Origin: Gnetum montanum
Lineage: Eukaryota; Streptophyta; Gnetopsida; Gnetales; Gnetaceae
Length of the DNA stretch: 60,000 bases
Assembly: GCA_015680685.1 (NCBI GenBank)
Contig: MNCI01004643.1
Span: forward strand, 226,263 to 286,262
Reading direction: 5' to 3'
A program made the translations under genes and the position numbers. Numbering within the stretch: the stretch's first letter is position 1; each line of letters begins with the position of its first letter. Positions 1 through 10,112 of this stretch are shown one piece after another. The notes beneath the pieces are model-generated. The model saw only the letters and a list, made by a program, of their open reading frames with translations, had not been told where the DNA came from and did no database searches.

Positions 1-637
1 ATCAACTACCCAATATCAGATCAGACTCAACATCGAACACCATATATTGGGTCCATAAAACCTATATATATGACCCCCATGGTGCTCCAAAATCCATTCT
101 CATCATTTGTAGCTAGGGGAGTTTTTCAAATTTTCTTTCGCGACTAAGAGCTTTGCGCAATCAACTTTCACTTGTGATATTTTACTTTATATCACTCCAA
201 TTTTCATACTATTTGAACCCATTGGAACCCAGAGTGTTCAATTTAGTCATGGGAGGAGTGGGTTACTTATGTGGAAAACTTGCACTAATTTTAAAAAATT
301 TGCTATCGCTCGAAAGGTATTACAAGGGTAAGAATGTTAAAAACCTTAAGTGTTGTAATGAAAAATCAATCATATTAATGCCAAAAACTCTAATTTTTTA
401 ACCCCAAGGACCATAACCATCATGATAAGAGATACATAAGGAGAAAGAAACCAAAGAAACTAAGTGTGAAGTGTCATAAAGAAGATTACCACTTTTTGGG
501 AATTTTTGTGAAAATTTTACTAACTCTACAGTCATATGAGCCAAGAACTTAATGAAACTAAGGTCATGAGTAAGGTATAAACCTGTTAATGATAAATAAA
601 AACACCTTAGTAACATTCCACCCTTGATTGATTGTAG
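1..637 (+). other. Non-coding 3' spacer of element B with internal polypurine-like motif
   Basis: No reading frame here looks real. The stretch TTTAGTCATGGGAGGAGTGGG-like at about 241-262 matches, on the opposite strand, the motif at 5235-5255 of element A, so this is the family's post-pol spacer. Positions 615-637 are T-rich and end GATTGTAG directly before an ATG, which resembles a 3' splice acceptor. Confidence 0.55.
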
Positions 638-3373
638 ATGCACCCGAAAAGAGGAGGAAAAGAAGAACCTTCATAAGAAGTAGTCAAATGCTTAAGAGGT
701 GGCAAAGGCCAACAAGGAGAGCAAGCCAAATATGAGGAGTAGGAGGACCAATCATTCAACATTCATCAAGAGGCTTCTATTACAAGATAGTTGATCCAAG
801 GAGAGGCCATGGAACCATGAGCTCTAGTGCAAGGATAACACCTCATGATGTTCCTAGAATGCCTTGAAGCTATTCAGGAGAAATCCATGTTGACCACAGT
901 CATAGTGGAAATGAACTTTGACTTGCTTATGGAATTTTCTTTTGAGGTAATTTAGATGCAACTCTAGGCATCACCATTATGGTACATTCTTTCAGAAAAT
1001 GGTGAATTGCACCTCAGTGAGATGTACCAATTCATGCATAACAAGGAAGAAGGCACCATTGATAACATTGGCAAATTCATTGTTTCTTTTTGGGTGAAAG
1101 AAATTGCAGAGGCTTTGAATCTACCAAATGTAGAGGCCAAGTTGGCACATTTGTCCATGAGGTCTAAGCTTGAAACCGGAGAATTGTGGCTAAAGTGGGC
1201 ATACAAAAAAGATAATAAGACATATAATGAATTAACTCTAGAAGAGAGGACCTATTTTCAAGATAGGCACATATCACCTCTTCCCAACCAAAGGGCTTAA
1301 TAGAATCTCAACATATGTAGCCAGGAAAAGTGCAATACTAATGGGAAAATACATGGCCAATCTTCCCCAATTATACTACATGGAAATTCAAAGGTGGTTC
1401 GAAGAAATGAAAGTAGGGAAGCCAACACTTATGTTCCCCTACCTGATTAGCAAACCATGTAAGCACACTGAAGTCCTGGAATACATAAATGACATTCCCA
1501 GGAGGGCTTAGAATACTTCTTTTGCTAAATTACTCAAACTTGTAGCACCATGGAAAGACCTTGGTGAGGAATAAAAACAAGAGAAGGAAGAAAAACTAGA
1601 AAAAGAAATAGAACAAGAGCCTAAATAGTGTCATGATCCACAAGTTCCACCACCACTACCATAAGACTACCAGCCTATGATAAGCCATTTGCAAAGAATT
1701 TTTGAAACACTTAGCTGGGAAAGTAGAGATGAATCAAACCTCTTCAGAGTCATCGATGACATCGTGCAACCCACTATTTTTGTTGATCCAAAAAGAGGGT
1801 AGATTTCGCTATAATTAGGAGGATAATCCTAGTGGTTGTGACAAATCTATGGTAACATTGCATCTTTTCAAGTGATGCTTAAAACATGAGAAGGTGCCAC
1901 AATAGTGATCATGCAACATTAGGATGTGGCAGGCATAGCAAAGATGATAATAGATCACATCAAGAAATCTTTCAATGTGCCTATTGTGCTGCCAATGAAC
2001 TTGACTAGGCCCAGAGATGTAGAAATGCTTGCTATGACTTCAATGACTCATACTTCCCATGAGGTTATACAAGATATATTTCTACAAATAGGACAAGTAA
2101 TGAAAATCCTTTTTGACAACCCCAATGATGTAACTACAATGTAATTAGACCTCATCACCATCAAAGGGAAGCTAGTCATGGCTGAGACCAAGGTGGAACA
2201 TGCAGAAGTAGAAGTGTATCAATTACAACAAGATCTAGCTGCCCTAAGAGCTGAAAGACAAGACCCTACCTAGTTTGTAGCACTTGAACAATTGGATCAA
2301 TTTCAAATAAAGTAGCTAAACAAATTGATTGAAGAGAACAAAGTTGCTGAGCAAGAGAAGGAGAAGGCAGTCTGGAATGCTTTAGCTACTAAAAATCAAG
2401 CATATGCCCATAAGAAGGCATTGATCACCACACAAGAAGAAAACAAACAACTTGCTGCAGATAATGCAAGGTCGACTACTGTAGAAAAATAGAAGAACAT
2501 CTTGGAGGAAAGTGTCCACTAATTGAGAGAACAAATGGTGAGGATCAACCAAGACATCAATAGATTGGCCAAGGAGAATCAAATCCTCTTGATGGAGGAG
2601 GTTTGTGTCATTCATCAAAAGTCCACAATCAAGATAAGTGTGTGGAAAAATGAGGCAAGAAGCATGCGAAGATAAAGGAGCACTTTCAGGACTAGGTTGG
2701 CATGTATAAAAAAATAAATGAAAAGGAAATCTAGATGGCCAAAGCTTGCAAAAGATCCATGTTAGTGCAAAATCCTGATTGATAGCTCATCCTGGATAGT
2801 TATGCACTGGTCCACGAAGCAGAAGTGAAGAAAAAAGGCCTGTAGATTGAAGAGTTAAAGGAACACATGACATTGGGTAACCTTCGATATGCCAACCTTG
2901 CCATGTTAATAGTAAGACAACCTAGAAATGAATTAGAGCAGCAAGTAGCAGCCACCTATGCATTATATGAAAAAGAGTTTGTAGATAGAAAAAATGTTTT
3001 ATAGAAACTCCATATAGCAACCTCAGAATTGTAGGTGATTGAGGCCAGATACCATGAATAGAAAGATGTAGCCTCAGACCTAACTAAGAGATTAACAAAC
3101 CACCATGAGTTGAAAGAAAAGGCTAGGGCCTTCAAGAAGGAAGTACAACAGTTTGCAGCCTATTAAGTAAAAGCAAACAAAATGTTTTTGTAGCTACCAT
3201 GTCCATGGAATGTACTGGCTCCAGCACACATCAGTTTAGTAGCTTGGACAGTACATGACTCAGGAACAGAGGAAGAAAAGTTACATGTGCTCTTAAATTT
3301 CTACAAATTGTAGAAGCCTAGTGACAAAGGGAAGTGATCGATGGAAGAGCCACCACCTTCAAGAACTACATGA
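638..3373 (+). pseudogene. Long 3' reading frame of element B (about 912 codons, coiled-coil rich)
   Basis: A broken frame from an ATG right after an AG to a stop shared with element A (both end EEP-x-P-x-x-TT-stop). The N-terminus is short and basic (MHPKRGGK). A conserved block at about 900-1300 contains HNKEEGTI and EALNLPN. It is reminiscent of the 'putative plant transposon protein' domain whose members carry a SPEAIN-x-x-LGLP-like motif, but this is tentative. From about 2160 to 3160 the translation is rich in Q, E, K and L with heptad-like spacing, suggesting long coiled coils. I see no signal peptide or clear terminal membrane helix, so it is not a convincing envelope protein. There is at least one frameshift near 1300 and many stops, mostly TAG. 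It sits where env-like frames occur in Athila elements. Function is unknown. Confidence 0.6.
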
Positions 3374-3550
3374 GCTTCCCCAATTTTGTGTCTTGTAATG
3401 TTATATCCAAACTTTTGTAAAACACTATTGGGGCATGTAAGAGTCAATTTGTGTACTTAGTCAAGTTAGTCAATTATCCCATACCTTCCCAATATTTTGT
3501 AAAGAACTTTTTCTTCATTTTGTTTAACTCAAGGATGAGTTTTCATTCAA

Positions 3551-3561
3551 TTGTAGGAGTA
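3551..3561 (+). promoter_or_regulatory. Polypurine tract of element B, degenerate
   Basis: TTGTAGGAGTA immediately precedes the LTR start TGATGAG. In A and C the same place reads TGTGGGGGTA or CGTGGGGGTA (minus strand), so this is a decayed plus-strand primer tract. Confidence 0.6.
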
Positions 3562-3944
3562 TGATGAGTCATGTTTTTTAGGGCCACAATATTGGATATC
3601 CAATATTAGGGCCACGATGTAAGGTATCCAATATTAGCTCATAACCTTCAATGTTAGGCATCCAATATCACTCCTTTTGTGCTAGCCTATAAATACCACA
3701 CTTGGGTGCATAGTTGGGATATAATTTTGTTGAGAGATTTTAGATAGTTCTGTTGTTTTCTAGTACATGCCCATAGTGTGATGTTAGTAATTGTATGACA
3801 TCCTTATTTGAGTGTGGCGTACTTCGACATGTTACATGATCGACAATAAAGATTGAGATTACTTTTATCATTACAAGATCCACTTAGATTTATGATTAAT
3901 TTTTAATTATCTAATTATTTACTATTTTCCTTAGCTAATGTTTC
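3562..3944 (+). repeat. 3' LTR of element B, first part (U3, R and some U5)
   Basis: It starts TGATGAGTCATG. U3 carries repeated AATATTGGATATCCAATATT-like palindromic words. A TATA box CTATAAATAC lies at 3687-3696 and AATAAAG at about 3846. From about 3770 to 3930 it matches the reverse complement of 9390-9550, which fixes its orientation as plus. It stops abruptly near 3944, where minus-orientation U3 sequence of element A begins. Confidence 0.7.
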
Positions 3945-3991
3945 CTATTGCGTATGTGATATTATGGCTATCAGCAATTCATGACTCATCA
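3945..3991 (-). repeat. Remnant of 3' LTR (U3 tip) of element A
   Basis: The sequence ends GCAATTCATGACTCATCA and matches the far end of the right LTR at about 9740-9788. The remaining roughly 820 bases of this LTR are missing. Confidence 0.65.
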
Positions 3992-4000
3992 TACCCCCAC
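3992..4000 (-). promoter_or_regulatory. Polypurine tract of element A
   Basis: TACCCCCAC on the plus strand reads GTGGGGGTA on the minus strand and directly abuts the LTR start TGATGAG. The flanking ACTGAATGAAAACTCATCC is shared with C and E. Confidence 0.75.
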
Positions 4001-4174
4001 GACTGAATGAAAACTCATCCTCGAGTTAAAGTGAGAATAAGCTCCATTGATTACATAGTGGATAGGTATGGGATTATTGACTGGCTATAATGGATTCATG
4101 CTATAGTATGGAGTCAGAACAAAATTGAGACACAATAGAAAATAAAATCATATGATTACAAAATTGGATGGAAC

Positions 4175-4931
4175 TCATGTAGTTCCTGGTGGCAGTGGCT
4201 CTTCCATGGGTGTCTTTCCCTTTTCTTGCGCTCTAGGTCTCAAAATTTGATGGCGTTGAAATATGGCCTGGAGTTTCTCCTCTTGTAAGGCCTTGAGTGC
4301 CTTGGCATGCACGTAAGTTTGTGCTTGTGCCATAGAGGAACCCCAGTCAGCCTTTTGCCATCCTTTTATTCTTTGTCAACAGTTTATTAACTTGTTCAGT
4401 TCTGAAAGTGTCCAATTGGTTCTGAGCAACCTTTGGCCCTATATTTGGAAGGTTTAATACTTTTGAAATGGCTTGAATAGAGAAATCAATAGTCACAACA
4501 TAATTGTTAACTATGGTACCTTCTTCTTTATTGTGCCACAATTGGTACGTTTCCCCTAAGTACCAGGTATCGCTTTCAGAGAGGGTAGGCCATAAGGGAG
4601 ACCCTTTGAGGTGGTCCCTAACAACCTCAGGAGCAAACTCTATGAAAGATTTAAAATTTAATTCCACAATCACTGTATTGAATGTGGACCTTTCGTGGAT
4701 AGCCTGAACATAATCCTGGGGCAACGTGAGAGGTTGTCCCTGTTCAGGCACTACAGTAGCTCCTCCTTCTGTATGCCTAGACTATATAGAAGTAAGGTCT
4801 TCTTGATGAATGCTAAATGATTATTCCTCCTGCTCTGCATGTTGTCTAGAAAGGACTTGTTCTTTGCCTCTCCTAGGTTGTTTGCTTCCACCTTGAGCAG
4901 GACCTTCCTGTTGTCTGTGTTTCGGGACCAT
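4175..4931 (-). pseudogene. 3' reading frame of element A, internally deleted homologue of the B frame
   Basis: The ATG at 4931 follows GATTGCAG, which looks like a splice acceptor. The protein starts MVPKHRQQEGP with a basic, glycine- and glutamine-rich tail, then two in-frame stops near 4770-4830. A clear block follows at 4751-4347 with SPLWPTLSESDTW, HNKEEGTI and KVLNLPNIG, the same motifs as in element B. The coiled-coil middle of the B protein is missing, and after a frameshift only the C-terminal end (EKGKTPMEEPLPP, then the stop) remains. About 250 codons are left of roughly 900. Confidence 0.6.
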
Positions 4932-6929
4932 CTGCAATCACACAGGGCCAATCCTTAGTAAGGTTGTTACCAAAGTTAGGTTATACCTTACTGCTTGCCT
5001 TAATAGATTTACTTTATTTCCATGTGATGTCAATTATTGGAAGAACATGTCCTTGAAAGATTATAATGTTAAGTCCTTTTTGCTTAGGTGGTTTCCAAAT
5101 TTAATTTTCTGGTATAGCTAAGGGGATCAAATTGTTTTTGATACATTTTATTCTTAATTTTACAACTAATTACCCTTGAAGATGTCCTTTGGGCAATGAT
5201 GAATTTTCAAAAAATTTATGCGCTATTCGGCATGTGCCCCTTCCCCATGACTAAGCTGAACACTCTGAGTTCAAGTAGGTAGAAATGGAATGAAAATCAG
5301 AGTACCAGTGAGCGAGTTATGGATATGAAAGCAAGGGATGCGCAATTGTGAGTTATAGAGAGGAATTTGAAAAAATTCCCCTGTGTGAACAGTTGCAAAT
5401 GATGTTGATTAGTAGAGAGGGGTCACGTATATATATTTTCGTCAAAGTTAGGGCACTTAGAGAATGTACCAAATTTTTAATATTTCTTTGAAATTAAATG
5501 ATGTAAACTAAGGACATCTGGATGATTTTTAAAGGGTTCCAAGGTAATTCAACTAGTTCTAAAGGCATGAAAATTATGATGGTGTGGAAATTATCAATAA
5601 GAACCTCGAATGGTAGAGAAAAAGGTTATGTGATGGTTCATAGGAATGTTGAAATTCGGAGGGATAGTAATAAGGGAAAGAATATCATGAAAAATATGTT
5701 GAGGGTAATAAATGGTGTGTGTGAGCTATGTCATAAGTGAAAATTACAAAAGATTACACAAGTGGATCCTCCCCAAAGCAGGTTCCAACCTATAATGCCC
5801 TTGTGTAACCACACTTAAAAGTGTCCATGGGCACTTGAACTATTAAATGTAATCCACACGAATTCCACAAAACACACACATGTAAATATCATCGGGATGA
5901 GGTAAGAATTCTATGTTACACACAACATGAGAAACAATTACATGAATAGTGAGATGAGATGAACTATAGAAGGGATTATAGAGATTGGGACATGAGGTAA
6001 CTAACCCAGGGCATAGTGAATCCTATATGAAAAACATGATTAACGTGTCATTAACCTATCGTTCCAAAATCAAGACCAAGTCCATTTCTCTAATCAGTAA
6101 CATCGCATTGTTTCATCCCATCTTGAGCAACTATGAGAGTACCATAACAACAAGGCATTCAATCACTTGCCATTTTATTCAAGGGAGGAGTGATTTTTGT
6201 TTTGTGGCACTCCCCCCCTCTTTTTCTCTTTTTGTTGAATACTGAATCCAGAGAAGCCACCAACCTTCAGGCATGGGTGCATGTCTTTCCAATGGGATCC
6301 CCTAGAACAACATTGGATTTTTGAGTGCCCATTTGATTACTCTTACTCCCATTTTTCGTTGGATCTACAAGGATCTTAGTACAACCACGTTGCATGACAA
6401 CTCCCATAGATGTCACCAAGGAGAATCCGTAAGTCCCCTTGATGTCACATCCTAATCATTCCCTCTTGATCCATCATTCTTCATTCTGGGTACAATGAGC
6501 ACAAAATTAATTTTAAGTTTTAAGAATATCAAGAATATCATTGTACCCTTGAACAAAACCTCTTATTTGTAGAGTGTATGAGTGGGTGTAATGGGCTCAC
6601 TGTTCCAAATAATTGATCACTCAAGACTTGATAACATAGAACACACCTCAACCAATGAGCCACATGAGTGTTTTATTCATAGATGAGATTAATTATAAAA
6701 ATGTAAAAAGACAAAAAGACAAAAAGATAAAACAAAAAATTGAAAAATGCAAATCTGGAAAACAAAAAGTTGTAAAATTAAAGAAAATGAAAAGTATTTA
6801 TTAATCCTACTTGCTATTAGAATGGGGGATATCCCTCATAGATAAACGGTTGAGGATGTCTATGATTAATAAATTAAGATGGGGATCCTTGCATGTTGGA
6901 AATATTGGAACTTGGCTGTACTTACCCCA
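4932..6929 (-). other. Non-coding post-pol spacer of element A
   Basis: No credible coding. It has polypurine-like motifs at 5235-5255 and about 6829-6849 and a block at about 5760-5810 (GTGGATCCTCCCCAAAGCAG) that recurs in C (15125), D (11509), E (52767) and, weaker, in G (40363). An AAAAAGACAAAAAGA-type low-complexity run occupies 6690-6780, at the place where C and E also have A-rich runs. Confidence 0.6.
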
Positions 6930-8780
6930 TCAGGGTTCACACACTTGATTGTAGTAAGCATAGTGAGGCAATTTATACGATGTAGTTCCTAGATAGTAAG
7001 TTGACCCACTATGATATTTGGGACCGTTAGATGATATGCAAGGATCAAGACGTTGCCCTCCATGCCTATGTTCATTGAGCCATATGGTTGTTGGAGTGTT
7101 AGTTGGTGGCCCTGATGAAGTACCATGAGGCATTGGGTTTGAAGATGAGGATGCACCATAGTGTGGGACTTGTGCTGAGTTGGAGGATGCAGTGGCCTCG
7201 AAATTGTGTTGCCCCTTCCTAGGGTCATTTCTAAAGAAGGGACTCCTTCGATGTTGTTGAGGTCTCTCACTGCTGTTGGCAATCATAGCACAAGTAGCGT
7301 TTGGTGGTTGTTGCTATGGTGTAGACACCTTAGGAATAGTTGGTGGTGATGTAGAAGGAGGGAGAAAATGAGAATGTTGAAATTGAGGAGCAGTGTAAGT
7401 TACACAAGGCAGTGGTTGTGTTGAAGGCATGGGTTGATAGTATTGAGGAGAATGGTAATATGGAAAGATAGAGTATGTTGGCCTAGTTGGGAAAATAGGA
7501 TGTTGAANACTATCTAGGAACTACATCGTATAAATTGCCTCACTATGCTTACTACAATCANGATTGTTGCCACTATGATTGAACATAGTATCTTTGTACA
7601 AACTCTGAATGTAACGTGTTTCCCCAATGCTCATGTAAATGTAACAGTATTGGGCATTGGCCCTTGGGGTGATCGTACAGGCATATGTTGCATTCATACG
7701 TATGATTGGCAGTTGAGCTATTATTTTCCTTATCCCTTCTTTCTGATTTTCTAATGTTTTGTCCTGCTTCTTGGGTTGTCAAAACTCTATCTCTAATAAT
7801 GTTGATAAATTCTCCACACTTTTGATATGTCCATTCCAACATCTTATTGATCTTTGCCTGACTTCTTCTAATGATTGTTGTATTGACAAAGATGGTTCTT
7901 TTTCCTTGTGATAGGTTGGTTTCTCCTTTTTATTATCATGGACATTTGTTAAGTTGAGATTTTGATCTTGTTGATGTTTTTCAACACTCTCCCATCTAGC
8001 TATTTCTCCTTCTTCTTTTGCTACCTACTTAATAAGCTCCTAGACTTGATGGGTTCATAGTTCATATAGTTGACCTTGGGCATACATTCCTAAGGTCTCT
8101 CTTGTTTCATTATGTAGCCCATCAATGATATGGTACATTAGCTTTTCCTTGAAAAACCCGTGGCCTGGATAGTTATTTAACAGTGCATAATATCTTTCTA
8201 AGGCCATGTCTAAGGGTTCATGTTGTGCTTGTTTCCATCCTTGGATTTGTTTCCTCAAGGTTGACACTCTTGCATAGGTTAGATATTTTTCGTTGAAGAC
8301 TTCTACCATTATTGACCAATGTCGTATTGAATTTGGTTTTAACGATCTATACTATACTTTTGCTTGGCCAACGAGTGTCATAGGGAAGAGATTAAGTTTT
8401 TGCCACCCATTATCAATGTTGTTCCATGCGCAGGCATTGTAGAAGGCTTGTAAATGTTGATACGGGTCTAAATCATAGCCTCCTGAAAAAAGGAAAAATT
8501 TGTTTAAATTGAGCCTGGGTAGACAGCTCTCTTTACGATGCCTACGTGAGATTTGAATAGCCTCTTGTATTTGCGTTAGGCTTGTAGTGGCCAGTAGGGG
8601 TTCATCGTCATCAGGTAAGTTAAGCTTTCATGCATTGGGATGATGTTGCCTTCGTTTATGTTTGTAAGAAATCCCTACCTTAGATTGCATACTCCAATCT
8701 TCATTGTCATATAATTCATCGGTTCTCCAATGAATTTCCTTACTAGGTATGGAATTATCATAGTCTTGTAGGAGAGGCAT
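6930..8780 (-). pseudogene. gag: gag of element A
   Basis: The capsid/nucleocapsid precursor, beginning MPLLQDYDN. A retrotransposon gag core spans about 8530-8055, with GGYDLDPYQHLQAFYNAC, RVSTLRKQIQGWKQ and LMYHIIDGLHNETR blocks that match C, D and E. A zinc knuckle CNICLYDHPKGQC lies near 7655-7695. The C-terminal third is rich in P, Q, S and T and ends near 6930. It lacks the roughly 250-residue Ser/His/Arg-rich N-terminal part seen in C, D and E, so A is a separate subfamily. It has several stops and frameshifts, and a 52-base inverted insertion bounded by N at 7508 and 7561. Confidence 0.75.
7508..7561. repeat. 52-base exact inverted copy of 6946-6997, bounded by single Ns
   Basis: 7509-7560 is the exact reverse complement of 6946-6997, and both 7508 and 7561 are N. 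It interrupts the gag frame of element A. The ambiguous bases at both edges point to an assembly or polishing artefact more than to a natural insertion. Confidence 0.85.
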
Positions 8781-8902
8781 GGTTGTGAAGCTGTGTGTGA
8801 ATTTGTATGTGAATTTTTGTAATTAATTCTTCTTAAAAGATATATCATTAATTCCTATACAGTGACCTTGTATGATATAACTAATCCAGATAACTAGCAC
8901 TA

Positions 8903-8920
8903 TCCCCGACAATGGTCCCA
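8903..8920 (-). promoter_or_regulatory. Primer binding site of element A (tRNA-Asp)
   Basis: TCCCCGACAATGGTCCCA on the plus strand resembles the 3' end of plant tRNA-Asp (TCCCCGGCAACGGCGCCA). It is separated by one base from the LTR end. Confidence 0.75.
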
Positions 8921-8921
8921 A

Positions 8922-9788
8922 TGATGAGTGGCGAGGTACCCCTACACTCAATCATATGAATATGAGCGTTACACGCATGATCTGGTCGAACTCTGTAGAC
9001 GGACTAGTTGTGGCATCTAGACAGTTAGCCTTAGGTCGTACTTCGCTGTCTTCCCACCTGGACAAGTATTAGCTTTGTCATGTGTGGTTTAGTCCAGAGT
9101 GAAGTGTATGATATGGTTTCTAATCTAATGCTACTCCTGAATGCAATGGAAAGTAATATTCACTAATCTAGGAGAGAGAGGGTGAGAGAATCTAAACTAG
9201 CCTAAGTGTGATGAGCATCCGTTCCTTAATTATTTGTATACATCTTGGACTTCATGCACGACTACCACTAGGATTACCAAGCGCAGATCCTAGGTATGCT
9301 ATTGGGTTACCAAGTAGTCACACTTAAATGCTCGTAATCAAGTCGTACTCATTCCACGTTTTAACATGAGCTTAATGGTGAGAAGAGATTAACTAGGAAA
9401 GTAGTAAATAATAATAAAAATTAAATAATTAAACTAAGTGAATGTTGCAATGATGAAGTAATCTCGATCTTTATTGCCGGTCATGTGCGTGTCCAAGTAT
9501 GCCACACTCAAATAAAGGATGCCGTACAATTACATCCACCACACTGCGGGCATACACTGGGAGGAAAAGGGTTGAGAGAAAAACAAGAACTAAAACTTAA
9601 CACTTAAACTAAAACTAACAAAAAGCTTCCTATCAAATCTGTCTACCTCTTATTTATAGATGAGGAGACAAGCTACGATATCGCGTATGCAATATTACGG
9701 CTAGATTGCGATAATGCGTATGTGATATCGTGTCGGTAGTGAGATCATGGATGTGATATTGCAGCTATTAGCAATTCATGACTTATCA
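8922..9788 (-). repeat. 5' LTR of element A (867 bp)
   Basis: On the plus strand it runs from TGATGAGTGGCGAGG to GACTTATCA. A minus-strand TATA box (plus CTTATTTATA, 9649-9658) and AATAAAG signals (plus CTTTATT, about 9469) set the orientation. U3 contains repeated GATATCG and GCAATATTACGG words. U5 carries a block with GATGAGCATCC and ATGCTCGTAATCAAG that is tandemly duplicated in element E. Confidence 0.85.
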
Positions 9789-10112
9789 CATGTGTTAACA
9801 ATTAGGCATGGATACTTATCACACATAGCCTAGTTTAGATTTTACTTTCAATTTCCAATTAGTTTAATTAATCACTCTCTTTATTATCATTAGGAGTAGC
9901 ATAGGGCCAGTAACATTAACCATCATATGCCTCACTTTGGACTAAACCATACATGACAAGACTACCACTAGTCTAAGTGGGAAGATAGTGAACTATGATC
10001 AAGGCATAATGATTTAGATACAAAACTAGTCCCATCCATGGAATTTGACTGGATCATGTATGAACACTTGTGATTCGTATGGTTGGGTGTAGGGGTACCT
10101 TGTTGCTCATCA
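9789..10112 (+). repeat. LTR fragment in plus orientation, probably the rest of the B LTR
   Basis: It matches the reverse complement of the U5 part of the A LTR (for example 9930-9960 against 9070-9100) and ends GGTTGGGTGTAGGGGTACC then GCTCATCA. With 3562-3944 it would make an LTR of about 700 bases against 810-870 in relatives, so about 150 bases were lost at the left junction of A. Confidence 0.65.

Larger units (their letters stand above)
1..3944 (+). mobile_element. Element B: 3' part of an Athila-like Ty3/gypsy retrotransposon
   Basis: Plus-strand internal 3' region ending in a polypurine-like stretch and an LTR beginning TGATGAGTCATG. The 5' LTR, gag and pol lie outside the window or are lost. 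It is assigned to the same family as A, C, D and E because its last 220 bases before the LTR, its LTR and its 3' reading frame match element A in reverse orientation. Its LTR is interrupted near 3944 by element A and appears to continue at 9789-10112. Confidence 0.75.
3945..9788 (-). mobile_element. Element A: Athila-like element lacking pol (gag plus 3' frame)
   Basis: Reading on the minus strand from the right: LTR 8922-9788, tRNA-Asp primer site, gag, non-coding spacer, acceptor-like site, 3' reading frame, polypurine tract, and a 47-base remnant of the 3' LTR. Protease, RT, RNase H and integrase are absent: gag ends at about 6930 and sequence matching the post-integrase spacer of other copies follows at once. 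It appears to sit inside the LTR of B. Confidence 0.75.

Noticed and set aside
638-3373. Interpreting the long 3' frame as an envelope gene
   Set aside because: Position fits, but no signal peptide, clear terminal membrane helix or cleavage-like site is visible; the coiled-coil composition does not prove env.
6989-7282. Second minus-strand open frame overlapping the A gag C-terminus
   Set aside because: It is out of frame with the gag reading at 6930-7286, which continues gag-like composition; no independent motif.
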